From Rhodocyclales bacterium (GTDB lineage: Bacteria; Pseudomonadota; Gammaproteobacteria; Burkholderiales; Rhodocyclaceae), in assembly GCA_016215645.1 (NCBI GenBank), contig JACRIX010000050.1, positions 1 through 34,925 on the forward strand: a stretch of 34,925 nucleotides of DNA. The letters run 5' to 3'. Every line of letters starts with the position of its first letter. Positions within the stretch are counted from its first letter, which is position 1. The translations under genes were made by a program, and so were the position numbers. The notes beneath the pieces were generated by a model. It saw only the letters and a list, made by a program, of their open reading frames with translations. It was not told where the DNA came from and searched no databases. Shown here in pieces: positions 17,060 to 26,856 of the stretch.

Positions 17060-17677
17060 TCAGTGAAAGTTGGCCGCCTCGTCGCGGCTCAGCCACTTCC
17101 AGGGCAGGGGCAGCAGGCCCGGTACCCGCTCGCGGTAGCGGCGGTAGGTGTCGCCGTGGATGGCAATTAGTTTCCGTTCCTCCAGCCAGGAACCGACGAT
17201 GAAATACAGCGTGATCGCCAGCGCCGACACCAGCATGGCCGCATTCATGTCGCGGGTCCACACGATGACCAGGCCAAAGCTGTACCAGGGATGGCGCACG
17301 AAGCGGTGCGGCGCGGACAGGCGGAACACGTCGCGCTCGATGGTCTTGTCGCCGCCGAATACTCCCAGACCGAGGAAGTCGTTCATCGCGTAGGCCTTCG
17401 ACGACTGCATCGCTCCCCAAAGAGCGGCGAGGGCAAGGCCGTTGGCCAGCCAGGCCCAGACACCGTTCCAGGCCCAGAGTTCGGCGCCCGGCACTTCCCG
17501 CATCAGCCACAGCAGGGGCAGCGCGGTGAGCAGTGCGACGCCGTTGTAGGCCAGCCGGTACCAGGGAGTGAATCCGGGGAAGCGCGCCGCCAGTGCCGCC
17601 TTGAGGCGCAGGTCGGCCAGCAGCGAATGCAGCGCGGCATAGAGCACCCAGCCGATGGCCAGCGGCAGTTGTTCCAT
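17060..17677 (-). CDS. Isoprenylcysteine methyltransferase-like membrane protein
   Basis: A 205-residue inner-membrane protein with about five hydrophobic helices. The C-terminal third has the signature RHPWYSFGLVIVWTRDMN followed by a helix and EERKLIAIHGDTYRRYRERVPGLLP, typical of the ICMT/NnrU-like methyltransferase superfamily, which binds S-adenosylmethionine near RHP and EE...Y..Y. Substrate unknown; NnrU-like proteins are alternatives. The ATG at 17677 gives a normal N-terminus (MEQLPLAIGWVLYAALHS). The ribosome site is poor, with AGGA directly touching the ATG. Upstream reading frame continues through an intergenic repeat and is unlikely to be coding. Confidence 0.82.
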   Translation of the reverse strand: MEQLPLAIGWVLYAALHSLLADLRLKAALAARFPGFTPWYRLAYNGVALLTALPLLWLMREVPGAELWAWNGVWAWLANGLALAALWGAMQSSKAYAMNDFLGLGVFGGDKTIERDVFRLSAPHRFVRHPWYSFGLVIVWTRDMNAAMLVSALAITLYFIVGSWLEERKLIAIHGDTYRRYRERVPGLLPLPWKWLSRDEAANFH

Positions 17678-17699
17678 TCCTAGAGATCGTGAAGAAATC

Positions 17700-17800
17700 G
17701 TCCCCCAAGGGGACTTCCTACGGGGCGTAGCGAGCGGGCCGCAGCGGGGTGCGGCCGGAGCGCAGCTACCGGAATGTACGTCGTTGTACATGAGGATAGC
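17700..17800. repeat. Structured intergenic element with nested inverted repeats
   Basis: Lies between argJ and the methyltransferase-like gene. Contains CCCC-AA-GGGG (17703-17712), then an imperfect long inverted repeat with paired blocks TTCC/GGAA (17715-17718, 17771-17774), GTAGC/GCTAC (17727-17731, 17765-17769) and GGCCGC/GCGGCC (17737-17742, 17751-17756), then a perfect ATGTAC-N6-GTACAT hairpin (17774-17791). No coding potential is apparent. It may be a copy of a dispersed genomic repeat, but only one copy is in the window. Confidence 0.6.
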
Positions 17801-17863
17801 CGGGTTTGCCAAATGAGCCGCCCAAGCCCCGATCCGGCACGCGCAGTAGATTTATTCACGAGC

Positions 17864-19111
17864 TCAACTGCGGTAGTCGGCGTTGATCTTTACGTAATCG
17901 TAGGAGAAGTCGCAGGTCCACACGGTTGCCGCTGCCGTGCCGCGACCAAGATCGACGCGTACCGTGATCTCGGCGTTCTTCATGATGCGCGAACCGTCTT
18001 CCTCGCGATAGCTGGCGGCACGCCCGCCGTGCTCGGAAACCAGCACTTCCTCGTCCGCATTTTTCTCATTGGAGCCCAGCCAGACGCGCACCCCGGCGGC
18101 GTCGAGGTCGGCTATGCCGGCGTAGCCGATCGCGGCGAGTATCCGCCCGAGGTTGGGGTCGGAAGCGAAGAAGGCCGTTTTCACCAGCGGCGAATGGCCG
18201 ATGGCATAGGCCACCTGGCGGCATTCCTCCGCCGTACCGCCAGCGCCGACTTTCACGCTGATGAACTTGGTGGCGCCCTCGCCGTCGCGCACGATGGCCT
18301 GGGCCAGTTCCTGGGCCACGGCAAACACCGCCGCACGCAAGGCCGGCCAGTGCGGCGAGGCGATATCAACCTCCAGGCCTGAAGCCCCGGTGGCAATGAC
18401 GACGAAGGAATCGTTGGTCGAGGTGTCGCCATCGACGGTGATGCAGTTGAAGCTCTGGTCCGCCGCGTCCCTGGCCAGTTGCGCCAGCAGTCCGGCGGCA
18501 ATCTCGGCATCGGTGGCGACGAAGCCGAGCATGGTTGCCATGTTGGGCCGGATCATGCCGGCGCCCTTGCTGATGCCGGTGACGGTGATGGTCTTGCCGC
18601 CCAGCTCGATGCGGCGCGAAGCGGCCTTGGCCACGGTGTCGGTGGTCATGATGGCGTGCGCCGCGGCATGCCAGTTGTCTGCCTTCAAATCCGCCATTGC
18701 CGCCGGCAGGCCGGCGACCAGCCGATCCACCGGCAGGTGTTCGAGGATCACGCCGGTGGAAAACGGCAGCACTTCGCGCGCCGCGCAGCCCAGCAAGCTG
18801 GCCACCGCAGCGCAGGTCGCGCGCGCCGCGACCATGCCCTGCTCGCCGGTCGCCGCATTGGCGATGCCGGTGTTGATCACCAGCGCGCGCAGGCTGCCGT
18901 CGCCCGCCAGATGCTCGCGGCACAGCGTGACCGGCGCCGCACAGCAGCGGTTCTGGGTAAACACGCCCGCCGCCCTGCTGCCCGGCGCCAGTTCGACCAG
19001 CGTCAGGTCGCGCCTGTCCTTCTTGCGGATACCGGCCTCGGCGGTGCCGAGGCGCACGCCGGCGACGGGGAACAGGGCTGCAGGGGTGGGGGTGGCGTAA
19101 TTGACGGGCAT
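17864..19111 (-). CDS. argJ: Bifunctional glutamate N-acetyltransferase / amino-acid acetyltransferase ArgJ
   Basis: Transfers the acetyl group from N-acetylornithine to glutamate in the cyclic arginine pathway; bifunctional forms also use acetyl-CoA. The protein has 415 residues. The self-cleavage site is in [12 protein letters not shown], between Ala192 and Thr193, leaving Thr193 as the nucleophile of the beta chain. SKGAGMI (about 181-187), LPFSTGVI and VDGDTSTND are further family motifs. The oxyanion region NTGIANA has Ile where NTGNANA is usual, a small oddity. The ATG at 19111 is chosen as giving the standard N-terminus MPVNYATP. No other arg gene is adjacent. Confidence 0.95.
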   Translation of the reverse strand: MPVNYATPTPAALFPVAGVRLGTAEAGIRKKDRRDLTLVELAPGSRAAGVFTQNRCCAAPVTLCREHLAGDGSLRALVINTGIANAATGEQGMVAARATCAAVASLLGCAAREVLPFSTGVILEHLPVDRLVAGLPAAMADLKADNWHAAAHAIMTTDTVAKAASRRIELGGKTITVTGISKGAGMIRPNMATMLGFVATDAEIAAGLLAQLARDAADQSFNCITVDGDTSTNDSFVVIATGASGLEVDIASPHWPALRAAVFAVAQELAQAIVRDGEGATKFISVKVGAGGTAEECRQVAYAIGHSPLVKTAFFASDPNLGRILAAIGYAGIADLDAAGVRVWLGSNEKNADEEVLVSEHGGRAASYREEDGSRIMKNAEITVRVDLGRGTAAATVWTCDFSYDYVKINADYRS

Positions 19112-19334
19112 GGTCGGGATCGGCGCAAAGGTCTTGCAACGGGAAGCATGGAGTTTAGCCGCTCCCGGCAATCCTCAAAAGTCGGCGCTGATGATGCCGC
19201 TGCGCAGCAGGGCGGTCGAGCAAAATACGCTCTCTTCGCCGCTGCGGATGACAGTACGGCGATTATCCGAGTTCCCGCGCCGTCGGGACGGCTGGAGCGC
19301 CGCCCGCCGTTCGCCGACGCTATCGCCCCGCCGA
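19112..19334. other. Intergenic region between glnE and argJ
   Basis: 223 bases lie between the glnE stop and the argJ start on the same strand. Short open frames on both strands are not supported by any motif or ribosome site. I see no clear terminator, promoter or RNA structure; argJ presumably has its promoter here. Confidence 0.5.
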
Positions 19335-22037
19335 TTACCCGGCAGCAGTTTCGCCGAACACCAGCAGCCACAACTCTCGCACCGCCGCCACGCGATCCGC
19401 CACCGTATCGGGCGCAACCCGCGCCTTGGTGCCGTTCAGCCGCAATCCATGCTGAAGCCGCCGGTAATCACGGTAGGCATTGCGCACGGTCTCGGCCAGT
19501 TCGACGGGGATCAGGCCGGCGTCGGCAGCCATTTTCAGCAGGGCGATGTTGCCCTTGTTGCCGGTGAGTTCACGATGGGCATGCGAATGGCCGAGCACCA
19601 GGTACTGGACGATGAATTCGACATCGACCAGGCCGCCGGGATCGTGCTTGAGGTCGAACACGGTATCGCGCAGGTCGCCGCGCGTGGCGTGGCTGTCCAT
19701 CATCTTCTGCCGCATGTCGACGATGTCGGCGCGCAGTTTTTCAAGATCGCGCCGCTGGCACAGCACCTCGCAGCGGATCTTCTCGAAGGCTTCGCCGACG
19801 GCGGGATCGCCAGCCGAGTAGCGGGCGCGCGTCAGGGCCTGATGTTCCCAGACCCAGGCCGATTCAAGCTGGTACTTGCGGAAGGATTCCATGGAGCTGA
19901 CGACCAGGCCCGATTCGCCGTTGGGCCGCAGCCGCAGGTCGGTCTCGAACAGCTGGCCGGCGGCGGTCTGCGCCGAAAGCCAGGTGTTGAGCCGGGTACC
20001 CAGCCGTGCATAGTTCTCGCCAGCTTCCGGCGCCGCATCGTCGTAGAGGAAAACCAGGTCGAGGTCGGAGGCGAAGCCGAGCTCCTTGCCGCCCAGCTTG
20101 CCGTAGCTGATGACGGCGAATTTCGGCTGCTCGACATGGCGCTTGAGCATTTTCAGCCAGGCGTGGCGCAGGGCGGCGTCGAGCAGGATGTCGGCAAGTT
20201 CGGACAAGTGGTCGGCGAGCCTTTCCACCGTATATAAACCGGCCACGTCCTGGGCCAGCAGGCGGAAGACCTGGGCGTGGTGGGTTTCGCGCAGCAAGTC
20301 CATCTGCCGTTCGGTGTCCGGCTCCAGCTCGGCCAGTTTGGATTCCAGCGCATGGCGTACGCCACTCCAGTCGGGCAGGACATCGAGCAGGCGCGGGTCG
20401 AGCAGTTCGTCGAGCAGGATGGGATGGCGCTGCAGGTACTCGGCGGCCCAGCTCGAACTGCTGACCAGTTCGGCCACCTTGCGCAAGGCCTGCGGGTACT
20501 GCTGCAGCAGGGCCAGATAGGCGGCGCGGCGCGAGATGGATTCGAGCAGGTCGAGGCTGCGCGAAAGCGTCGCGTCCGGATTGGGCATTTCGGCGGCGGC
20601 CTGGATCAGCTGCGGCACCAGGGCGTCGAAGCGCTCGCGGATGCTGGCGCCTAGCTGCTGGTAGCGCGGCCCTTCACGCAGCGCAGCGACCCGCGTCGCC
20701 GCCTCTCGCGGCTCTCTGTAGCCGAGCTTGGCGAATTCTTCGCCCTGCTCCTCGCTGCCGGCGCCGCGCCACATGCCGGCCAGCTGGTGCTCGCCGCGAT
20801 TGGGGTCGGCGAACACCGCCTCGAAATGCCGCGCCACGGCGGCACGGTGGTCGTCCAACTCGGCCAGCAGGCCGTCGAAGGAGCCGTAGCCCATGGCGCG
20901 GGCGACGATGGCACGATCGTCGTCACTGGTGGGCAGCATGTGGGTCTGGGCATCGTCGAGATATTGCAAACGGTGTTCGACGCGGCGCAGGAAGTCGTAA
21001 GCGGCCGACAACTCACGCACCGCTTCGGCAGCAAGCAGGCCGTTGTCGGCCAGCAGTTTCAGCACCTGGAGGGTCGGCTTGATCTGCAAGGATGGATCGC
21101 GGCCGCCCCGGATCAGCTGAAACACCTGGGCGATGAATTCGATTTCACGAATGCCCCCGGGGCCGAGCTTGACGTTGTCGGCCTTGTCCTTTTTCGCCAC
21201 TTCCTGGCGGATCTGCGCGTGCAGCTCACGCATGGCGTTGATGGCGCCGAAGTCGAGATACTTGCGGAAGACGAAGGGACGGCGGATCGCCTCCAGCTCC
21301 TCGTGGCGTCCCCCCGTCAGCGGCCGCGCCTTGATCCAGGCATAGCGCTCCCACTCGCGGCCCTGGGTGACGAAATAGTTTTCCAGCATGTCGAAGGAGC
21401 AGACCAGCGGGCCGGAATCGCCGTTGGGCCGCAAGCGCATGTCGACGCGGAAGACCTGGCCGTCTTCGGTGATGTCGGCGATGGCGTTGATCAGGCCGCG
21501 GCCGAGGCGCGTGAAATACTCGAAATTGGAAATCGACCGGGCGCCATCGGTGTCGCCGTCCTCGGGGTAAACGAAGATCAGGTCGATGTCCGAGGAGACA
21601 TTGAGTTCGCGCCCGCCCAGCTTGCCCATGCCGATGACAATCAGCTCCTGCGCGCGACCCACCGCTTTGCCCACCGCGCCGTCTCCGGCACCGCGTGGCG
21701 TGCCGTAGCGCTCGACGAGCCCCTTGTCAAGAACCTCGATCGCCTTGCTTACCGCAGTTTCGGCAATCAAGGTCATGCATTCAACTACCTCGTCCAGCGG
21801 CGCCAGGCCGCCCAGGTCGCGCGCCGCAATGCGGGCATAAGCGCGCTGCTTCAACTGGCGCAGCACCATCTTGAGCCTGGCTTCGGTGACCTCCTGCGCG
21901 TCCAGCCAGGCGGCGAGTTCGTCGGCGGTCACTGGTCGCAGCACGCTAGCGTCGATTTCGGCCGCCAGGGCCGGCTTTGCCGCCAGCAAACGCGCAAGGT
22001 AACGGGATGTTTCGGCGATTTCGGGGACGGAAGGCAT
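19335..22037 (-). CDS. glnE: Bifunctional glutamine synthetase adenylyltransferase / adenylyl-removing enzyme GlnE
   Basis: Adds AMP to, or removes it from, glutamine synthetase in response to PII and glutamine. The protein has 900 residues, slightly shorter than the 946 of E. coli. Two nucleotidyltransferase domains are visible: the N-terminal one with GMGKLGGRELNVSSDIDLIF (Asp150, Asp152) and the C-terminal one with YGKLGGKELGFASDLDLVFL at about residues 640-660. Both keep the metal-binding aspartate pairs, so both activities should be present. PPGxxRExEFIxQ-type segments (GPGGIREIEFIAQVFQ and DPGGLVDVEFIVQYL) follow each domain. It is divergent from yhdP across 104 bases. Confidence 0.96.
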   Translation of the reverse strand: MPSVPEIAETSRYLARLLAAKPALAAEIDASVLRPVTADELAAWLDAQEVTEARLKMVLRQLKQRAYARIAARDLGGLAPLDEVVECMTLIAETAVSKAIEVLDKGLVERYGTPRGAGDGAVGKAVGRAQELIVIGMGKLGGRELNVSSDIDLIFVYPEDGDTDGARSISNFEYFTRLGRGLINAIADITEDGQVFRVDMRLRPNGDSGPLVCSFDMLENYFVTQGREWERYAWIKARPLTGGRHEELEAIRRPFVFRKYLDFGAINAMRELHAQIRQEVAKKDKADNVKLGPGGIREIEFIAQVFQLIRGGRDPSLQIKPTLQVLKLLADNGLLAAEAVRELSAAYDFLRRVEHRLQYLDDAQTHMLPTSDDDRAIVARAMGYGSFDGLLAELDDHRAAVARHFEAVFADPNRGEHQLAGMWRGAGSEEQGEEFAKLGYREPREAATRVAALREGPRYQQLGASIRERFDALVPQLIQAAAEMPNPDATLSRSLDLLESISRRAAYLALLQQYPQALRKVAELVSSSSWAAEYLQRHPILLDELLDPRLLDVLPDWSGVRHALESKLAELEPDTERQMDLLRETHHAQVFRLLAQDVAGLYTVERLADHLSELADILLDAALRHAWLKMLKRHVEQPKFAVISYGKLGGKELGFASDLDLVFLYDDAAPEAGENYARLGTRLNTWLSAQTAAGQLFETDLRLRPNGESGLVVSSMESFRKYQLESAWVWEHQALTRARYSAGDPAVGEAFEKIRCEVLCQRRDLEKLRADIVDMRQKMMDSHATRGDLRDTVFDLKHDPGGLVDVEFIVQYLVLGHSHAHRELTGNKGNIALLKMAADAGLIPVELAETVRNAYRDYRRLQHGLRLNGTKARVAPDTVADRVAAVRELWLLVFGETAAG

Positions 22038-22041
22038 CGGT

Positions 22042-22047
22042 TAGAAT
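22042..22047 (+). promoter_or_regulatory. Candidate -10 box for yhdP
   Basis: TAGAAT lies about 95 bases before the assumed yhdP start. A weak TTTCGG at 22019-22024 is at the right distance for a -35 box but lies within glnE. Its mirror image occurs at 22073-22078 for the opposite strand. Confidence 0.4.
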
Positions 22048-22072
22048 TTGCAGGTTCGGCGCTGCGGCGCCC

Positions 22073-22078
22073 ATTCTA
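22073..22078 (-). promoter_or_regulatory. Candidate -10 box for glnE
   Basis: The minus strand reads TAGAAT here, 36 bases before the glnE ATG. The -35 region is poor. Together with the plus-strand TAGAAT at 22042-22047 it forms face-to-face promoters whose transcripts would overlap by a few bases. Confidence 0.4.
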
Positions 22079-22141
22079 GCGTGCGCCCGGGCACGGCCCG
22101 TCCCGCCCGACCCCGCGACAAACAGGACCATCATCTCGAAT

Positions 22142-25100
22142 TTGAGTTCACGTCTTCGCCTGCCCTCAGCCTCCCCCGGGCTGCGGACGCTGCTGCGCGT
22201 GCTGCTCTGGGTCGCCACCTTCGCCTATTTCGTGTTCGCCCTGCTGGTGCTGGCGCTGCGCTATGCCGTCCTGCCGCAGATCGAAAGCTACCGGCCGGAC
22301 ATCGAGCGCATGATAGGCACGGCGATCAACCGCCCGGTCGGCATCCGCAAGATCGAGGCACACTGGGCCGGCCTGCGCCCGGCCCTGAGCCTCGACGGTT
22401 TCGAGATCCGCGATGCCGAGGGCCGCACCGCCCTCGCCTTCGACGAGGTCGAGACCGAGCTGGCCTGGAGTTCGCTATGGCATCTCGAGTTGCGCCTGGC
22501 GCGCCTGGAACTGAATGCCCCGACGCTGCATCTGCGCCGCGACATGGCGGGTCGCTTTTTTGCTGCCGGCCTGGAAATCACCCCGGACCCGAACAGTGAA
22601 GCCGGCTTTGCCGACTGGCTGCTGGCACAGGACCGCGTCGTGATCCGTGATGCCACGATCGCCTGGAACGACGAACTGCGCAAGGCGCCGCCGCTGGAAC
22701 TCAAGCGCGTGAATTTCCAGCTCGACAACAGCGGCAAGCGTCACCGCTTCGGCTTCACCGCCGAGCCGCCACGCGCGCTGGCGGCCCGCATCGACATCCG
22801 TGGCGACTTCAAGGGCCGCGACCTTGACGAGATCAACTCCTGGAAGGGCGAGGCCTATGCCGAGCTCGACTACGCCGACCTCGCCGTCTGGCGCACCTGG
22901 GTCGACTATCCGGTTGCGCTGCCCCAGGGCAATGGCGCGCTGCGCCTGTGGCTGGGTTTCGGCGGCAAGCAGTTGACCTCGGCGACCGCCGATGTGCGCC
23001 TGGCCGACGTGCGCCTGCAGTTGCGGCCAGACCTGCCGGAACTCGACCTGGTCCTGCTCGAAGGCCGCCTCGCCGGACGTCGCCTCGACAATGGCTTCGA
23101 AGCCGAGCTGAAACGCCTGACGCTCGCTACGCGCAATGGCTTGTCATTGCCGCAAACCGACTTCAAGCTCACCTGGCGCGGTGCCGCCGCCAATCGCGCG
23201 GCCCAGGGCTCCGCTACCGCCAACGGCCTTGACCTCGGCGTACTCGCCGACCTCGCGGCGCACCTGCCCTTCAATGACGACAGCCGCGCCCGCCTGGCCA
23301 GGCATGCGCCGCGCGGTCGCGTATTCGACCTCAAACTGGACTGGACCAGCGCCCCTGACAACGTGGCCGCACTGGAAAAATGGACCATCAAGAGCCGCTT
23401 CGAGGGCCTGGGCCTGAGTGCCCTGGGCCCGGTCCCCGGCATGTCGGGCGTCAATGGCAATGTCAGTGGAAATGAAAAGGGCGGCGACCTGCAGCTCGAC
23501 GGCAACAAGACCGCGTTCGAGCTGCCAACGGTGTTTGCCGATCCGCGCCTCGAACTCGAGGCCTTTGCGGCTGAAGCCGATTGGCGCGTGGCCGCGGACG
23601 GCCTGCAGGTCCGCCTGCACAAGGCCACCTTCCACAACCGCGACGCCGCCGGCGAAGCCAGCGGCACCTGGCAACCCCTGGATAAGGGGCCGGGGAAAAT
23701 CGACATGCGGGCGCGCCTGACACGCGGCAGCGGCGAGGCCGTCTGGCGCTACATGCCGCTGGGCGTGGGGAAAAACGTGCGCGACTGGCTGCAAAGCGCA
23801 ATCATTGGCGGCAACGCGACCGAAGCCACACTGAAACTGCGCGGCGACCTCTGGCAATTTCCCTTTCGAGACGCCCGGGACGGCCTGTTCGAGGTTCACG
23901 GCAAATTCCAGGGGGCCACACTGCGCTATGCGTCGAGCTGGCCCGAGATCACGGCCATCGATGGCGAACTGCTGTTCTCGGGGCAACGCATGCTGATCAC
24001 CGGGAAGAGCGGGCTGGTTTTCGGTGTCAAGCTGCGCGAGGTGCGCGCCGAGATTGCCGACCTCGAACAACATGATGAATTGCTCGCCGTCAGCGGCAAG
24101 GCCAGCGGCCCCACGGCGGACTTCCTGCGCTTCATCGAGGCCAGCCCGGTAGGTGAACGCATCGACCATTTCACCGAGGAGATGCGCGCCGAGGGCAACG
24201 GGGAACTCGACCTCAAGTTCAACCTGCCCCTGCGCAAACTCGATCGCTCGAAGATCGACGGCAGCTACCGCTTCGACGGCAACCGCCTGGTGGTCGACAG
24301 TGACCTGCCGCCGCTCACCGACGTCAGGGGCGTGTTGCGCTTTTCCGGCGACCACCTCGAGGCGCGCGCTGTTCGCGGCAACCTGATCGGCATGCCGATG
24401 GCGGTGGATATCCGCACCGCCGACGGCAACCTGCAGGTCAACGCCGCCGGCGACGCCAGCGTCGCCGCGCTGCGGCAGCAGTATCCGCATGCGATCTTCG
24501 ACTACCTCAGCGGCAGCACCAAATGGACAGGCACGGTACGGGTGCGCAAGAAGGCTGCCGAGGTAAAGCTGGTCTCGAATCTGCTCGGGATTTCGTCCAG
24601 CCTGCCGGAACCGTTCAACAAGCCGGCGACCGAGCCGATGAACCTGAGCTTCGAACGCAAGCCGCCCCCCGAGCCGGCAACGCGACCCGGCGCCAAAGCA
24701 GCCGCCGTGCCGCGGGCGCCGACTTCCGCCCCCCCCCATGACATGCTGGACATCACGCTGGGCCGCGCCTTGCGCGCGCAACTGGTAAGGCGCCATGAGA
24801 ACGGAAAAGTCGGCATCACACGGGGCGTGCTCGCCGTCGGCGACGGCGGCGCCATCCTGCCCGACCGAAACCTGAGCATCGCGGTCAACCTGGCGCGGGT
24901 CGACACCGATTTCTGGCGCGCGATCCTTGAAGCCAAGGCCGATGGCGCAGGCCGCGACACATCGCCGCTACCCTTGCTGCCGACGGTGCAGTTCGACCTG
25001 CGTGCGGCCGAACTGGTGTTGCAGGAAAAGAGCTTCCATGACGTTCGTGTTACTGGCAGCCGCGGCGAGAACTCGCCCAGCACCCGCTTCGACCTCAAGA

Positions 25101-26065
25101 GCCGTGAGGTGGCCGGCAACTTCGATTGGAACAGCGGCGGCGGCGGCAAGCTCACGGGGCGCATCGGTCAGTTTGCGATTCCCGAAGGCTCGGCAAGCCC
25201 TGCCGTACTACAGGCCCGCACCAGCGAAGTCATCGACCGCATTCCGGCACTCGACATCACCGTCGACCAGCTCTCGTTCAAGGAGCGCGCGCTGGGCACG
25301 GTGCGCGTCGCGGCGGAGAATCGCGACGGCTTCTGGAATGCGCGCATCGACGTCAAGAACGACGACGGCGTACTCGAAGCCAATGGCCGCTGGCGGCGCA
25401 GCCCGACCCAGGCCGACACCCGTGTCGAATTCAAGCTCGACGCCAGGAACCTCGACAAGTTGCTGGCACGTATCGGCTACCCGGACGCGGTGCGTCGCGG
25501 CAATGCCAGCCTCGCCGGCAACCTCTCCTGGATTGGCTCGCCCTTCACCATCGACTATCCTTCGCTCGCCGGCAACCTCAAACTCGACGCGGCCAGCGGA
25601 CAGTTCGTCAAGCTCGAGCCGGGCGTCGGCCGGCTGCTTGGCATCCTCAGCCTGCAATCGCTGCCGCGGCGGATCACCCTGGACTTCCGCGATGTCTTCA
25701 GCGAGGGCTTCGCCTTCGATGCCATCGGCGGGGAATTCGCTGTCGCGCGCGGCGTCATGGATACCCGGGAACTACAGATCCGCGGGCCCTCGGCCAAGGT
25801 GCTGATGAGCGGCTCGGTCAACCTCGGTGCCGAGACCCAGGACCTCAAGGTCAGGGTGCAACCGGCGGTCGGCGAGTCGATTGCGGTCGGTACCATGATC
25901 GCCAATCCGGTCGCCGGCGCCGTGGTCTGGGCGGCGCAGAAGCTGTTCAAGGACCCGCTCGACCAGGCCTTCGCCTTTGAATATGCCGTGACCGGCAGTT
26001 GGGCCGATCCGAAAGTGGAAAAATTGAGCAAGGTGCCCGCCAAATCGGAGGAGAAGAAGCCGTGA
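22142..26065 (+). CDS. yhdP: YhdP family AsmA-like envelope protein
   Basis: A protein of about 1307 residues, near the 1266 of E. coli YhdP. One N-terminal membrane helix (LLWVATFAYFVFALLVLAL) anchors a very large periplasmic beta-rich region with DUF3971 and AsmA-like parts. The C-terminal segment GTMIANPVAGAVVWAAQKLFKDPLDQAF...VTGSWADPKVEKL is characteristic of the family. YhdP, with TamB and YdbH, is known to take part in phospholipid movement to the outer membrane. The start is uncertain: TTG at 22142 gives a short basic leader before the helix, whereas frames open further upstream into glnE. The stop overlaps the GTG of the amidase gene. A Pro/Ala-rich linker is present near residues 835-870. 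Confidence 0.92.
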   Translation: MSSRLRLPSASPGLRTLLRVLLWVATFAYFVFALLVLALRYAVLPQIESYRPDIERMIGTAINRPVGIRKIEAHWAGLRPALSLDGFEIRDAEGRTALAFDEVETELAWSSLWHLELRLARLELNAPTLHLRRDMAGRFFAAGLEITPDPNSEAGFADWLLAQDRVVIRDATIAWNDELRKAPPLELKRVNFQLDNSGKRHRFGFTAEPPRALAARIDIRGDFKGRDLDEINSWKGEAYAELDYADLAVWRTWVDYPVALPQGNGALRLWLGFGGKQLTSATADVRLADVRLQLRPDLPELDLVLLEGRLAGRRLDNGFEAELKRLTLATRNGLSLPQTDFKLTWRGAAANRAAQGSATANGLDLGVLADLAAHLPFNDDSRARLARHAPRGRVFDLKLDWTSAPDNVAALEKWTIKSRFEGLGLSALGPVPGMSGVNGNVSGNEKGGDLQLDGNKTAFELPTVFADPRLELEAFAAEADWRVAADGLQVRLHKATFHNRDAAGEASGTWQPLDKGPGKIDMRARLTRGSGEAVWRYMPLGVGKNVRDWLQSAIIGGNATEATLKLRGDLWQFPFRDARDGLFEVHGKFQGATLRYASSWPEITAIDGELLFSGQRMLITGKSGLVFGVKLREVRAEIADLEQHDELLAVSGKASGPTADFLRFIEASPVGERIDHFTEEMRAEGNGELDLKFNLPLRKLDRSKIDGSYRFDGNRLVVDSDLPPLTDVRGVLRFSGDHLEARAVRGNLIGMPMAVDIRTADGNLQVNAAGDASVAALRQQYPHAIFDYLSGSTKWTGTVRVRKKAAEVKLVSNLLGISSSLPEPFNKPATEPMNLSFERKPPPEPATRPGAKAAAVPRAPTSAPPHDMLDITLGRALRAQLVRRHENGKVGITRGVLAVGDGGAILPDRNLSIAVNLARVDTDFWRAILEAKADGAGRDTSPLPLLPTVQFDLRAAELVLQEKSFHDVRVTGSRGENSPSTRFDLKSREVAGNFDWNSGGGGKLTGRIGQFAIPEGSASPAVLQARTSEVIDRIPALDITVDQLSFKERALGTVRVAAENRDGFWNARIDVKNDDGVLEANGRWRRSPTQADTRVEFKLDARNLDKLLARIGYPDAVRRGNASLAGNLSWIGSPFTIDYPSLAGNLKLDAASGQFVKLEPGVGRLLGILSLQSLPRRITLDFRDVFSEGFAFDAIGGEFAVARGVMDTRELQIRGPSAKVLMSGSVNLGAETQDLKVRVQPAVGESIAVGTMIANPVAGAVVWAAQKLFKDPLDQAFAFEYAVTGSWADPKVEKLSKVPAKSEEKKP

Positions 26066-26856
26066 AAATCGCCGCCATACAAATGATCTCCGGCCCCGAT
26101 GTCGCGCCCAACCTCGCCACCGCCGGGCGCCTGATCGCCGAGGCCGCGGCGGGCGGCGCGCAACTGGTCGCGCTACCCGAGTACTTCCCCTTGATCGGCG
26201 CCGGCGATGTCGACCGGCTCGCGGCACGCGAGCGCGATGGCAGTGGCCCGATCCAGGACTTCCTCGCCGCAGCCGCGAGCAGACACGGCATCTGGCTGGT
26301 CGGCGGCTCGATTCCGCTCTTTGCCGACGATCCGGCGAAGCTGCGCAACAGTTGCCTCGTCTTTGGCCCTGAAGGCCAGCGCGTCGCGCGCTACGACAAG
26401 ATCCACCTCTTCGGCTTCCGCAAGGGCGCCGAGTCCTACGACGAGGCGGCAACCATCGAACGCGGCGACCAGATTGTCGCCTTCGAAACACCCTTCGGCC
26501 GCGTCGGAATCGCCATCTGCTACGACCTGCGTTTCCCCGAACTGTTTCGCGCCCTGGGACCGTTGGACTTGCTGGTGCTGCCGGCGGCCTTCACCGACAC
26601 CACCGGCCGCGCCCACTGGGAAATGCTGCTGCGCGCCCGCGCCGTGGAAAACCAGTGCTACCTGCTGGCCTCGGCCCAGGGCGGCCTGCACCCTACGGGC
26701 CGCATGACCCACGGCAATTCGATGATCATCGACCCCTGGGGCGACATCCTTGCCCGCATGGACAAGGGCGAAGGTGTGGTCATCGCCGATCTGGACCCGC
26801 AACGCATCAGCGACACCCGCGCCAGCCTGCCGGCGCTGAAACACCGCATACTTTGA
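26062..26856 (+). CDS. Carbon-nitrogen hydrolase (Nit1-like / omega-amidase family)
   Basis: A 264-residue nitrilase-superfamily amidase. The catalytic triad is Glu40 (ALPEYFPL), Lys113 (YDKIHLFGF) and Cys153 (GIAICYDLRFPELFR). The motifs match the Nit1/deaminated-glutathione amidase group, which repairs a side product of transaminases; a plain omega-amidase is the alternative. The GTG start overlaps the yhdP stop (GTGA), with GGAGGAGAAG upstream. The order yhdP-amidase-tldD is common in betaproteobacteria. Confidence 0.9.
   Translation: MKIAAIQMISGPDVAPNLATAGRLIAEAAAGGAQLVALPEYFPLIGAGDVDRLAARERDGSGPIQDFLAAAASRHGIWLVGGSIPLFADDPAKLRNSCLVFGPEGQRVARYDKIHLFGFRKGAESYDEAATIERGDQIVAFETPFGRVGIAICYDLRFPELFRALGPLDLLVLPAAFTDTTGRAHWEMLLRARAVENQCYLLASAQGGLHPTGRMTHGNSMIIDPWGDILARMDKGEGVVIADLDPQRISDTRASLPALKHRIL

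Noticed and set aside
19112..19334. Short open frames on both strands that could be a gene remnant between glnE and argJ.
   Set aside because: No motif, ribosome site or recognisable family; the composition does not separate them from shadows of non-coding sequence.
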